Translations under genes and position numbers: made by a program
Source of the DNA: Flavobacteriia bacterium
GTDB lineage: Bacteria; Bacteroidota; Bacteroidia; Flavobacteriales_D; Crocinitomicaceae
Assembly (NCBI GenBank): GCA_947462925.1
Contig: CANHQP010000037.1
Location: forward strand, 1-36,598
Length of the DNA: 36,598 bases
Reading direction: 5' to 3'
Shown: one piece after another, positions 24,124-32,002 of the stretch
Numbering within the stretch: the stretch's first letter is position 1
Layout: each line of letters begins with the position of its first letter
The notes under the pieces: generated by a model
Seen by the model: only the letters and a program-made list of their open reading frames with translations
Told to the model about the DNA's origin: nothing
Database searches by the model: none

Positions 24124-25017
24124 TCAACGATTCTGCAAATACTCCTCATTGCGTTTTCTGTCTTCCACACTTCCTTCAAAACAAGCGTGTTTCGATTTTT
24201 TGGCTGGAAAAAGATGGATGTATTTAAGGTGAAACATCACAGGATAGTATTTACTAGAAAACCATTGCAATTTGGCGCTTCCATTGTTCCATTCTTGAAT
24301 ACCCAAAACCGGTAATTGAACACCAGGAACCAAATATCTTCCTTTTTTCAAACGAATCCCGAAACCAAGATCATAATGCAATTGCGCCCTGAAATCTGGG
24401 GAGTAAGTTTCTGTACTCATAATTCTTGCGCCTATGTAGGTAGATTTTTCCAACATGCTGTAATCTCCATTAAGTCCCAAAGAATGGTCCAAGAAAATGT
24501 TTTTCGTTTTATTCAAGTATTGCAATTTGTGCACTGCAAAACGTCCATACACGTAACCTTTGCTAAAATTTCCTTCACCCGTGTTGGTGAAAAGTAAATT
24601 TCCTGATGCATCAAATTGAGATACAGTTGTTGTTTCTCTTCCTTTAATCAATTTAAATCCAATTCCATAGTCAATGTAATCTACAAAACGACCAAATTTG
24701 AATTTAGGGTCTTTCATATTGAAATGTACCAATCCAACTTCTGCGAAAAATCCTACTTTTCCGCTAGGGTCATGGGTATATTCATTGTATCGATTTACAG
24801 AATCTGGCTCACTTTGAAATGTTTGATTGACTTTTCTAGTCAAAGTATATGTTGGTCCAACTTGAACTTGAAGTCCGATTGGGCGAACTTTTCCGTCATT
24901 TGGACTTTCAACTTTTCCAAAAAAGTCTTTGCGTTTCTTTTTAGGTTTATATAGTTTTTGAGCGTCTAAAGTTGAGACTGTCAACAAACTTATCAAAGTG
25001 AACAAAATAATTTTCAT
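24124..25017 (-). CDS. Outer-membrane-like protein coupled to kmo
   Basis: The 297-residue product has a signal peptide (MKIILFTLISLLTVSTLDAQ) and a mature part with alternating strands rich in Tyr, Phe and Gly (GLQVQVGPTYTLTRKV, VGFFAEVGLVHFN, LHYDLGFGIRLKKGRYLVPGVQLPVLG), suggesting a small outer-membrane barrel. The C-terminus is hydrophilic (CFEGSVEDRKRNEEYLQNR), so it may extend past the barrel. Its ATG overlaps the TGA of kmo in an ATGA junction, so it is very likely translated from the kynurenine mRNA. I do not recognise the family. Transport of tryptophan or kynurenine would be a guess from position alone; chance gene packing is the alternative. Confidence 0.78.
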   Translation of the reverse strand: MKIILFTLISLLTVSTLDAQKLYKPKKKRKDFFGKVESPNDGKVRPIGLQVQVGPTYTLTRKVNQTFQSEPDSVNRYNEYTHDPSGKVGFFAEVGLVHFNMKDPKFKFGRFVDYIDYGIGFKLIKGRETTTVSQFDASGNLLFTNTGEGNFSKGYVYGRFAVHKLQYLNKTKNIFLDHSLGLNGDYSMLEKSTYIGARIMSTETYSPDFRAQLHYDLGFGIRLKKGRYLVPGVQLPVLGIQEWNNGSAKLQWFSSKYYPVMFHLKYIHLFPAKKSKHACFEGSVEDRKRNEEYLQNR

Positions 25018-26354
25018 TGGTCAACTAATTCGTTTAATTTTTCCATTACCTCTGGCGCATCCCATTTTTCGTGGATATTTTCCATTTCCATGAGTTTCGC
25101 CATAATTTGGTCTTGTTTTTTTCCGTTCGCCAAGGCCTCACTGTATCTGATGTGGCTAAAAGTAACTTGGGAATATAACGGCAACCATTTATTTGGGTAC
25201 AAATTACTAAATTTTGCTTCAATTTTCTTTCTCAATAAGAAATTTGGGTCGGCAGTCAAATCGCGCATTTCAACATAATTCAACAAAGCCAAATCTAAAA
25301 TCGCATTTCCGTCAGGTACTCGTTTGTCAGAAAATCTTCCCAAAAGTCCGTCCCAATTGCCTTTCGCTTCTTCATGCATTTCATGGAAAACGGTGCAATC
25401 TTCGAATCCACAATTCATTCCTTGTCCGTAGAAAGGTACAATAGCATGGGCAGAATCACCTAATAAAACGACATCATCGCCGTAGTTCCAAGGGTCACAA
25501 CGAACCATGACTAGCGATGAAGTTGGATTTTCAAAATAATCGTCAATCAAAGTAGGCATCATCGATACTGCATCAGCAAACATCAAATTGAAGAAATCTG
25601 AAACTTGTTCTTTCGTTTTCAAAGTGTCAAATGAAGTTTCTCCTTTCATCGGGAAGAATAATGTACAAGTAAAACTTCCGTCTAAATTGGCTAAAGCAAT
25701 CATCATAAATTCTCCACGTGGCCAAATGTGCAAGCAGTTTTTGTCTAATTGATGCGTTCCATCTGCATTGGCAGGAATCACCAATTCTTTGTAACCGTGA
25801 TCCAAGTACTTCTGAGAATAATCGAAAATCGTATTTTTTTGCATGCGCATTCTCACCGCCGAAAAAGCACCATCAGTGGCAAAAACCTTGTCAAATGAAT
25901 GATTTTCTTTTTGATTGGTTTCGCTGTTGGTGAAAGTCAACGTATTTGTTTTCAAATCAATATCGTCGCATTTTCGGTTGAAATTGTAATCGATGCTAGG
26001 AAAATCGTCCGCCAAATTCATCAATTTTTGGTTCAATCCACCGCGAGAAACGGAATAAATCGCTTGGTCTTCTTTTCCATATGGTTGATAAGTCAATGTT
26101 CCATCCAAAGCGTGCATGCAACGTTTGTACATAGGAATTGAAATCGCGCGAATATCTTCAGCAATTCCTGCCAATTCCAATGCTTTCCATCCGCGGTCTG
26201 AAAGTGCTAAGTTGATTGATTTTCCGGCCAATAGTTTTGCTTTTCGTAAATCTGGTCGGCGCTCAAATACAGAAACTTGGTAACCTTTTTTTGCCATCAA
26301 AATTGCTTGTAAACTACCAACTAATCCTGCTCCTACAATTCCTACTTTTTTCAT
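25014..26354 (-). CDS. kmo: Kynurenine 3-monooxygenase
   Basis: This FAD-dependent hydroxylase converts L-kynurenine to 3-hydroxykynurenine with NADPH and O2. The 446-residue protein has the N-terminal FAD fold VGIVGAGLVGSLQAILMAKKGYQVSVFERRPD, the Kmo-specific GKSINLALSDRGWKAL, and the second FAD motif VVLLGDSAHAIVPFYGQGMNCGFEDC. The C-terminus lacks a strong hydrophobic anchor such as the eukaryotic enzyme has, as is usual in bacteria. It lies 34 bases after kynU and overlaps the following gene by four bases (ATGA). With kynU it makes 3-hydroxyanthranilate. Confidence 0.95.
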   Translation of the reverse strand: MKKVGIVGAGLVGSLQAILMAKKGYQVSVFERRPDLRKAKLLAGKSINLALSDRGWKALELAGIAEDIRAISIPMYKRCMHALDGTLTYQPYGKEDQAIYSVSRGGLNQKLMNLADDFPSIDYNFNRKCDDIDLKTNTLTFTNSETNQKENHSFDKVFATDGAFSAVRMRMQKNTIFDYSQKYLDHGYKELVIPANADGTHQLDKNCLHIWPRGEFMMIALANLDGSFTCTLFFPMKGETSFDTLKTKEQVSDFFNLMFADAVSMMPTLIDDYFENPTSSLVMVRCDPWNYGDDVVLLGDSAHAIVPFYGQGMNCGFEDCTVFHEMHEEAKGNWDGLLGRFSDKRVPDGNAILDLALLNYVEMRDLTADPNFLLRKKIEAKFSNLYPNKWLPLYSQVTFSHIRYSEALANGKKQDQIMAKLMEMENIHEKWDAPEVMEKLNELVDQ

Positions 26355-26388
26355 ACTGATGTTTTTTTCGATGTTTCAATTTTTATTT

Positions 26389-27672
26389 TCAAACCGACAA
26401 AATGGCTCTTTCCAAAATTTCTCCGAAAACATAAACGTCGTCAAATGAATTGTACATTGGAACTGGCGCTAAGCGGATTACATTTGGTTCTCTCCAATCT
26501 GCAATCACACCATCTTCTGTCAATTGATTAAACAATTTTTTCGCTTCTCCATGCACCAACATGGAAATTTGCGCTCCTCTTTGCGCTTGATTTCTTGGGG
26601 TAATGATTTCAAACGTGCATTTTTCTTTGTGTTTTTCAGAAATTGAATCAATCACAAATTCCAAAAATCCTGTCAATAAATCTCTTTTTTGACAAAGCGC
26701 TTGCATTCCAACTTCATCAAATAAATCCAGCGAAGCCAAATGTGCTGCCATTCCCAAAATCGGCGCGTTACTCAATTGCCAACCTTCAGCGCCTTCCATC
26801 GGGTGAAAGCCTTTTTGCATTTGAAAACGTGTTTCTTTGTCGTGTCCCCACCAACCTGCAAAGCGCGGCAATTCTGGACGATTGGCGTGTTTTTCATGTA
26901 CAAACATTCCAGAAACTCCTCCAGGAGATGAATTCAAATATTTGTAAGTACACCAAGCTGCGAAATCGACATTCCACTCGTGTAACTTCAAATCAATATT
27001 TCCTGCAGCATGCGCCAAATCAAATCCTGCAATGGCTCCAACTGCATGCGCTGCTTCAGTGATTTTCTTCATGTCAAACAACTGCCCTGAATAATAGTTC
27101 ACACCGCCAAACATCACAAGCGCTAATTCATCACCAACTTCAGCAATTTTGGCTAAAATGTCTGCTTCATCAATCAAATGTTGTCCTTCACGTGGCGCGA
27201 TTTCAACGATATGTTTATCAGGATCTAATCCGTGGAATTTCACTTGAGATTCCAGTGCATATTGATCACTTGGAAATGCTTTCGCTTCGCAAATGATTTT
27301 ATTTCTTTTGCCTGTTGGTTGGTAAAATGAAACCATCAACAAGTGTAAATTGGTTGTCAATGAATGTGTGATGACCACTTCTTTGTTGGTTGCACCCACA
27401 AGTTTCGCTGCTTTTTCAGTCAATTGTTCATGGTAGGAATACCAAGGTCTTTCCGCTAAAAAGTGACCTTCAACGCCCCATTTTGCCCAAGCATCTAATT
27501 CTTGTTGGATATAACTTGAAGTAGATTTTGGTTGCAATCCCAAGGAATTACCTGTGAAATAGCGGACTCCATCTGGATGAAATGAAGGCAAATGAAAACG
27601 ATTTCTGTAATCTTTCAATGGATCTTGTGCATCCATTTTTTGGGCAAATGACAATGAATTTTCGAAAAGCAT
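26389..27672 (-). CDS. kynU: Kynureninase
   Basis: This PLP enzyme cleaves 3-hydroxykynurenine (or kynurenine) to 3-hydroxyanthranilate (or anthranilate) and alanine. From ATG 27672 it has 427 residues. The family motifs are [31 protein letters not shown], the PLP Asp in [10 protein letters not shown], the Schiff-base Lys244 in [12 protein letters not shown] and [10 protein letters not shown]. An open frame continues to 27711, but a promoter with both elements in place lies between, so 27672 is the start. It heads the leftward block kynU-kmo-outer-membrane-like gene. The dioxygenase that opens 3-hydroxyanthranilate is not in the window. Confidence 0.96.
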   Translation of the reverse strand: MLFENSLSFAQKMDAQDPLKDYRNRFHLPSFHPDGVRYFTGNSLGLQPKSTSSYIQQELDAWAKWGVEGHFLAERPWYSYHEQLTEKAAKLVGATNKEVVITHSLTTNLHLLMVSFYQPTGKRNKIICEAKAFPSDQYALESQVKFHGLDPDKHIVEIAPREGQHLIDEADILAKIAEVGDELALVMFGGVNYYSGQLFDMKKITEAAHAVGAIAGFDLAHAAGNIDLKLHEWNVDFAAWCTYKYLNSSPGGVSGMFVHEKHANRPELPRFAGWWGHDKETRFQMQKGFHPMEGAEGWQLSNAPILGMAAHLASLDLFDEVGMQALCQKRDLLTGFLEFVIDSISEKHKEKCTFEIITPRNQAQRGAQISMLVHGEAKKLFNQLTEDGVIADWREPNVIRLAPVPMYNSFDDVYVFGEILERAILSV

Positions 27673-27693
27673 GTACTCTTTTTTTAGATGCAC

Positions 27694-27723
27694 CAAAGAT
27701 AAACAAACCAATTAGAGAGACAA
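27694..27723 (-). promoter_or_regulatory. Promoter of the kynurenine block
   Basis: On the minus strand TTG (27723-27721) is followed after exactly 19 bases by TATCTTTG (27701-27694). Both match the Bacteroidota -33/-7 consensus and spacing. The predicted start of transcription is about 15-18 bases before the kynU ATG. This is the best two-part promoter in the window. Confidence 0.7.
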
Positions 27724-27916
27724 GTCAATTTGCATTTGTTTGAAGTCGATTTTTAATGATTTTTGTCAGGTTCACAATTTTTGAGAAGAATGTTATTTTT
27801 TGAATGTCTGGCAAAGAGGTTTTATTTATTTATCTGTAAATAAGTGATTTATATTTGATTGTTGATTGTAAAGTCATTTTCTTATTTCGTACTAATCCGA
27901 TTAACAGGTACCAAAA

Positions 27917-27949
27917 TTTGCATTAAAACTGAAGTTTTACTTACATTTA
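27917..27949 (+). promoter_or_regulatory. Probable promoter of the His-motif membrane protein gene
   Basis: TTTG (27917-27920) and TACATTTA (27942-27949; last base off consensus) are separated by 21 bases and lie 26 bases before ATG 27976. The 27673-27975 gap otherwise holds only the divergent kynU promoter; no gene or hairpin was seen in it. Confidence 0.45.
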
Positions 27950-27975
27950 TACAATCAATAGCAATTCTATTACAA

Positions 27976-29265
27976 ATGGAAAATATCCTCAAAAACGCAC
28001 GACAAGATTGGATGTATATCATTTTAAGTACCGTTTCTGGTTTCTTGATGATTGGTTTTTATTTTGTGTTGGCCAATTTGGTAAAATTAGATGAATTTAC
28101 AGCCTTTCTTATCACTTTGGTTTTGTTTTCTTTGCTTTTTGATGTGCGACACTTTTTTCCGACTTACACAAGAACCTTTTTGGACAAGGAATATTTTAAG
28201 GAGCATAAAAGTTGGTTGTTGGGAAGCACCGCTGCCATCGTTTTGATTCCTTTGATTTCCTATTTTATTCTGATTCAAGGAGAAGCGATGGCTTACAACG
28301 GTCAAATTGTATTGTCGTTTGCAAGACGCGTAACTTTGACTTTGGGTTTTTATCATTTGATTAAGCAAAACTGGGGTTTCATTGCGATTTATAAAAAGAA
28401 GTTCAACGAACCAGAAGATGGTTCTGATCGATGGGAGAAATTATTGTTATTGAGTGGTTCATTTATTCCGTTCGTTTATTTGGCTAAAACAAAAACAATT
28501 TGGTTTTATGACGAGATTTCAGCTTTTACTCCAAATGCGAATGAATTGGCTTATGTATTAGAATTTTGGGGCAAGATCAGCGCTTACATGCTAGTGTTGG
28601 GATTGTTTTTCTTAGTGATTGGATTCGCAATCAATGCGCGTCCACAATACAAATATGTCAGTAGAAATTTGGGCTATTATTTCATTGGAATATTTATTTT
28701 GATCAAATTGATTTTGGTCAATGGTTCAGATAAAGTGTTGTATGTCATTCTGATTGCATTAGCAGTACTTTTTGTTTTTTCATTGATTTTGACTTTACAA
28801 AAAGCTTTCAAATTCGGAAAATTGAACATCAGAAAATGGGCGATGATGTTGAGTGCTTTGGTTTTGTATTGGGGAGTTTTATCCTTGCCGATTGAAAATA
28901 AAGGATTGATTATTATTGGAATTACGATTCCACACAACATACAATATTTAGCATTTGTGGGACTGTTTAATAAAAAGCACTACGGTGGTTCTACCAAAAA
29001 TCATGGATTGGCAACGATTTTAAGCCAAAAAGCCATTTTGTTTTTCATCGTTTCTGTATTGTTTTCCTTTGTTTTTGAATTGGGTAGAACGGGTACAACG
29101 ATGAATCTTTTTACAGATCCAGATGCTTTTATTTTGAAGAATATTGTTGCCTTTTTGTTTCTTTCTTTGGTCATGCATCATTATTATTTAGACGCTGTGA
29201 TTTGGCGTGTGAGAAAGGATGAAGACTTAGGGAAAGATATTTTTGCTTTAAAGAAAGCTAAGTAG
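27976..29265 (+). CDS. Polytopic membrane protein with conserved-looking His motifs, unknown function
   Basis: From ATG 27976 the product has 429 residues; the longer frame from 27859 adds a segment with no coding look and contains the promoter. About ten to twelve hydrophobic segments are visible. Charged and His-containing motifs sit at segment ends: DVRHFFPTYTRTF (His59), FYHLIKQNWGF (His127), IPHNIQYLAF (His320) and MHHYYLDAVIWR (His401, His402, Asp406). Such intramembrane His/Asp sets occur in membrane metalloenzymes, but I cannot name this family. It is divergent from kynU, and the next gene begins 134 bases downstream with no obvious terminator. It is not a transporter of any family that I recognise. 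Confidence 0.82.
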   Translation: MENILKNARQDWMYIILSTVSGFLMIGFYFVLANLVKLDEFTAFLITLVLFSLLFDVRHFFPTYTRTFLDKEYFKEHKSWLLGSTAAIVLIPLISYFILIQGEAMAYNGQIVLSFARRVTLTLGFYHLIKQNWGFIAIYKKKFNEPEDGSDRWEKLLLLSGSFIPFVYLAKTKTIWFYDEISAFTPNANELAYVLEFWGKISAYMLVLGLFFLVIGFAINARPQYKYVSRNLGYYFIGIFILIKLILVNGSDKVLYVILIALAVLFVFSLILTLQKAFKFGKLNIRKWAMMLSALVLYWGVLSLPIENKGLIIIGITIPHNIQYLAFVGLFNKKHYGGSTKNHGLATILSQKAILFFIVSVLFSFVFELGRTGTTMNLFTDPDAFILKNIVAFLFLSLVMHHYYLDAVIWRVRKDEDLGKDIFALKKAK

Positions 29266-29339
29266 ATTTGACTAGCTAAGAATTAATTTCCTCCCTTTTT
29301 TCCCGACATTAACAATTTATTAAGAAAAAAAAATTAGCT

Positions 29340-29353
29340 TTATGCTAGCATAA
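29340..29353. promoter_or_regulatory. Perfect 14-bp palindrome upstream of the fadL-like gene
   Basis: TTATGCTAGCATAA is its own reverse complement and lies 46 bases before the FadL-family ATG, in a T/A-rich region. It has the size and symmetry of a dimeric regulator's operator. No hairpin loop is possible in it that would look like a terminator. Confidence 0.4.
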
Positions 29354-29399
29354 CATTTTTTGTTGTGTCAAAATGATTTTTTTAGTCTAACAATTGAAA

Positions 29400-30629
29400 A
29401 TGAAAACGATGGAAAAACGAATCCTTTTATTGTTGTTTATAGTCCCCTTAATACTTCGAAGTCAAGGCTTTCAAGTGAATTTGCAAGGACAAAAACAACA
29501 AGCCATGGGTAGCGCAGGTACAGCACTTATTCAGGATGCAACAATCTTATTTTATAATCCCGGCGGTGCAAGTTTCTTAGAAAAAAGTGAAATAAATGCA
29601 GGTTTCACACCCATTTTCGCACGTGGAAAATACGTAGATGCAAACACCAATGCTTCTGCTAGAACCAATTCTCCAATGGGAACGCCTTTCAGTTTGTATG
29701 GCGCGTTTGGTTTCAAAAAAGTGGAAAAATTGAAATTAGGTTTGGCTGTTTATACACCATTTGGAAGCACAGTTCAATGGGAAGACGGTTGGACAGGTCG
29801 TTTCGCATTGACAAGATTGGAATTGAAGGCCATTTTTGTGCAACCAACTGTAAGTTACAAAATCACAGATAAAATTGGAATTGGCGCTGGATTCGTTTAT
29901 TCGACTGGAAGTGTTAATTTGCAAAAAGACATTCCTGTTTTGGGAAGCGACGGCAATTACGGACACGCTGAATTGGCAGGTTCTGCTGCTGGCTTGGGTT
30001 ACAATGCAGGAATTTATTTTCAACCAACGGAAAAATTATCTTTTGGATTGACTTATCGCTCACAAGTGGATATGAAAGTAGATGACGGTGAAGCAACTTT
30101 TACTGTTCCAGATGCATTGAACGCGAATTTCCCTGATGGAAAGTTTAGTGCAGCTTTGCCTTTACCGCAAGTTGCTTCCTTTGGAGTGGCATACAAGTTT
30201 TCCGATAAATTCAACATGGCTTTTGATTTCAATTATGCAGGTTGGAAAGCTTATGATACTTTGGCATTTGATTATGAGTTGAATACGACTTCATTGCTAG
30301 ATACAAAATCAGCCAGAGAGTATCAAAACTCATATGCCTTTAGATTAGGAGGAAAATACAATGTGACAGAAGATTTTACTGCAATGGCAGGAATTTCCTT
30401 CAATACAACGCCTGTAAAAGATGGTTATGTAACACCTGAAACACCAGATGCGAACAGAATTAGTTACACCGCAGGAGTTAGTTATAAGTTTGGCGAGCAC
30501 ATTTCTTTAGACGCTTCTTTTCTTTTTGTTTCCTTGCAACGCAAAGACAAAAATCTAGAAACAAATTTAGATGGAACATTTAAAACGAATGTTTGCGCTC
30601 CAGGGATTGGTTTTAATTATAAATTTTAA
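29400..30629 (+). CDS. FadL/OmpP1-family outer-membrane hydrocarbon or fatty-acid transporter
   Basis: The product (409 residues from ATG 29400, 406 from ATG 29409) has a signal peptide, MEKRILLLLFIVPLILRSQG. The mature N-terminus GFQVNLQGQKQQAMGSAGTALIQDATILFYNPGG is the hatch-domain signature of FadL/TodX/OmpP1 proteins. The rest is a 14-strand-type barrel ending in the terminal strand APGIGFNYKF with the expected final Phe. These proteins let long-chain fatty acids and other hydrophobic compounds diffuse across the outer membrane. An SGNH lipoprotein gene follows 11 bases downstream and a T9SS esterase after that, so the triad probably releases and imports acyl chains. A palindrome upstream may control it. 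Confidence 0.92.
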   Translation: MKTMEKRILLLLFIVPLILRSQGFQVNLQGQKQQAMGSAGTALIQDATILFYNPGGASFLEKSEINAGFTPIFARGKYVDANTNASARTNSPMGTPFSLYGAFGFKKVEKLKLGLAVYTPFGSTVQWEDGWTGRFALTRLELKAIFVQPTVSYKITDKIGIGAGFVYSTGSVNLQKDIPVLGSDGNYGHAELAGSAAGLGYNAGIYFQPTEKLSFGLTYRSQVDMKVDDGEATFTVPDALNANFPDGKFSAALPLPQVASFGVAYKFSDKFNMAFDFNYAGWKAYDTLAFDYELNTTSLLDTKSAREYQNSYAFRLGGKYNVTEDFTAMAGISFNTTPVKDGYVTPETPDANRISYTAGVSYKFGEHISLDASFLFVSLQRKDKNLETNLDGTFKTNVCAPGIGFNYKF

Positions 30630-30640
30630 TAATTAACAAG

Positions 30641-31978
30641 ATGAAATTAAAATTTGCTTTAATAGTTTCAACAGCGGTTGCTTTCACGAGTTGTAAACCA
30701 AAGTTGGACGCAGACACACCTGAAAAAGGCAACATGGATCCAACAAGATTTGTTGCTCTTGGAGGTTCAACCACAGCAGGTTTTGCTGATGGTGCATTGT
30801 ATGCCGAAGGTCAAGAAAATTCAGTAGGAAACATACTTGCAACGCAATTTCAATTAGTGGGTGGAGGTAGTTTCTTGCAACCTTTAATGCCAAGTTCATC
30901 TGTGGGAATTGGGTTCACAGGTAAATCAAAATCGATATTAGGATATAAAACAGATTGTACAAGTGCAACTTCACTTTCACCAATTCCCTTTAATGCCGCT
31001 GGTGGCGATCTTGTTGGTTTGGGAACAAGTGTTTACAGTTCTCCTTTCAATAACATGGGCGTTCCAGGTTTGTCATCAAATGAAATGTATTACCCAGGTT
31101 ATGGAAATCCTGCAAATGGAGTAGGAAATTACAATCCATTTTTTGCAAGAATGGCTTCCAATCCTGCAACTTCGACAGTACTTTCTGATGCAATGGCAAT
31201 AAATCCAACTTTTTTCTCACTTAATATTGGTGAGCAAGACATCTTAAATTATGCATTGAATGGAGGTGGAGCCGCTGTAATTAATCCAGTAAATGGCGCA
31301 GCGGGAATTGGTTTTGACGGAAGTATCACCACAGCAGTAACAACTTTAAGCGCTAATGGAGCAAAAGGTGTCATTGGAAACATTCCTGATGTTACATTGT
31401 ATCCATTTTTCAACACTATTCCATACAATGGATTAAAGTTGGACGTTGCAACTGCTCAGTTATTAACCAATGCATTGGGTCAACAAGGAATGTCCTTTGC
31501 AGAAGGAAACAATGCTTTTGTAATTCAAGACAATTCTTTACCATTGGGTGCTAGACAAATGAAACCAGGAGAATATATTTTATTAAGTATTCCATTGGAT
31601 TCAGTGAAATGTAATAAAATGGGTTCATTAATTCCAATTCCTGAAAGATATGTGTTGACTTTGGAAGAAGTTGCTAATATCAAAGCGGCGACTAATTCTT
31701 ACAATGCTGTTATCAGTCAAGTGGCTTCAACTTACGGTTTGGCTTTGGCAGATGTCAATACTTTGCTGAAATCAGTGAAAACAGGTGTTATTTTCAATGG
31801 CATTGGTTTGAATGCAAATTTCGTTTCAGGTGGCACTTTTTCGTTAGATGGAATTCACTTAAATCCTATTGGAAACGCAATGGTTTCTAATGTTTTTATC
31901 AAAGCAATTAATAAAACATTTGGCTCAACAATTCCCCAGGTTGATGCTACAAAATACAGGGGCGTCAAATTTCCTTAA
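30641..31978 (+). CDS. SGNH/GDSL-like lipoprotein, possible esterase
   Basis: The 445-residue protein starts with a lipoprotein signal (lipid Cys18 in AFTSC). SGNH blocks are present but altered: block I FVALGGSTTAGFADG with Ser43 (GDSL reads GGST), block II NMGVPG (about 138-143), block III GEQD (197-200) in place of GxND, and block V DGIHLNPIG with Asp403 and His406. The Ser, Asp and His needed for catalysis are there; the oxyanion-hole Asn of block III is replaced by Gln, so activity may be changed. It should be anchored in the outer membrane, 11 bases after the FadL-like gene and directly before the T9SS esterase (no gap to the longer frame). FadL/SGNH-lipoprotein pairs are, from my recollection, frequent in Bacteroidota. 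Confidence 0.85.
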   Translation: MKLKFALIVSTAVAFTSCKPKLDADTPEKGNMDPTRFVALGGSTTAGFADGALYAEGQENSVGNILATQFQLVGGGSFLQPLMPSSSVGIGFTGKSKSILGYKTDCTSATSLSPIPFNAAGGDLVGLGTSVYSSPFNNMGVPGLSSNEMYYPGYGNPANGVGNYNPFFARMASNPATSTVLSDAMAINPTFFSLNIGEQDILNYALNGGGAAVINPVNGAAGIGFDGSITTAVTTLSANGAKGVIGNIPDVTLYPFFNTIPYNGLKLDVATAQLLTNALGQQGMSFAEGNNAFVIQDNSLPLGARQMKPGEYILLSIPLDSVKCNKMGSLIPIPERYVLTLEEVANIKAATNSYNAVISQVASTYGLALADVNTLLKSVKTGVIFNGIGLNANFVSGGTFSLDGIHLNPIGNAMVSNVFIKAINKTFGSTIPQVDATKYRGVKFP

Positions 31979-32002
31979 ATGTTTATTTTTAAATTTAGAA
32001 TT

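Noticed and set aside
25718..26141. Plus-strand ORFs opposite kmo
   Set aside because: They are shadows of the well-supported kmo frame, with composition expected from antisense reading.
29281..29399. A terminator between the His-motif membrane gene and the fadL-like gene
   Set aside because: The only symmetric sequence is the 14-bp palindrome, which has no loop and no adjacent T-run in the right position; the upstream A-run is not preceded by a GC-rich stem.
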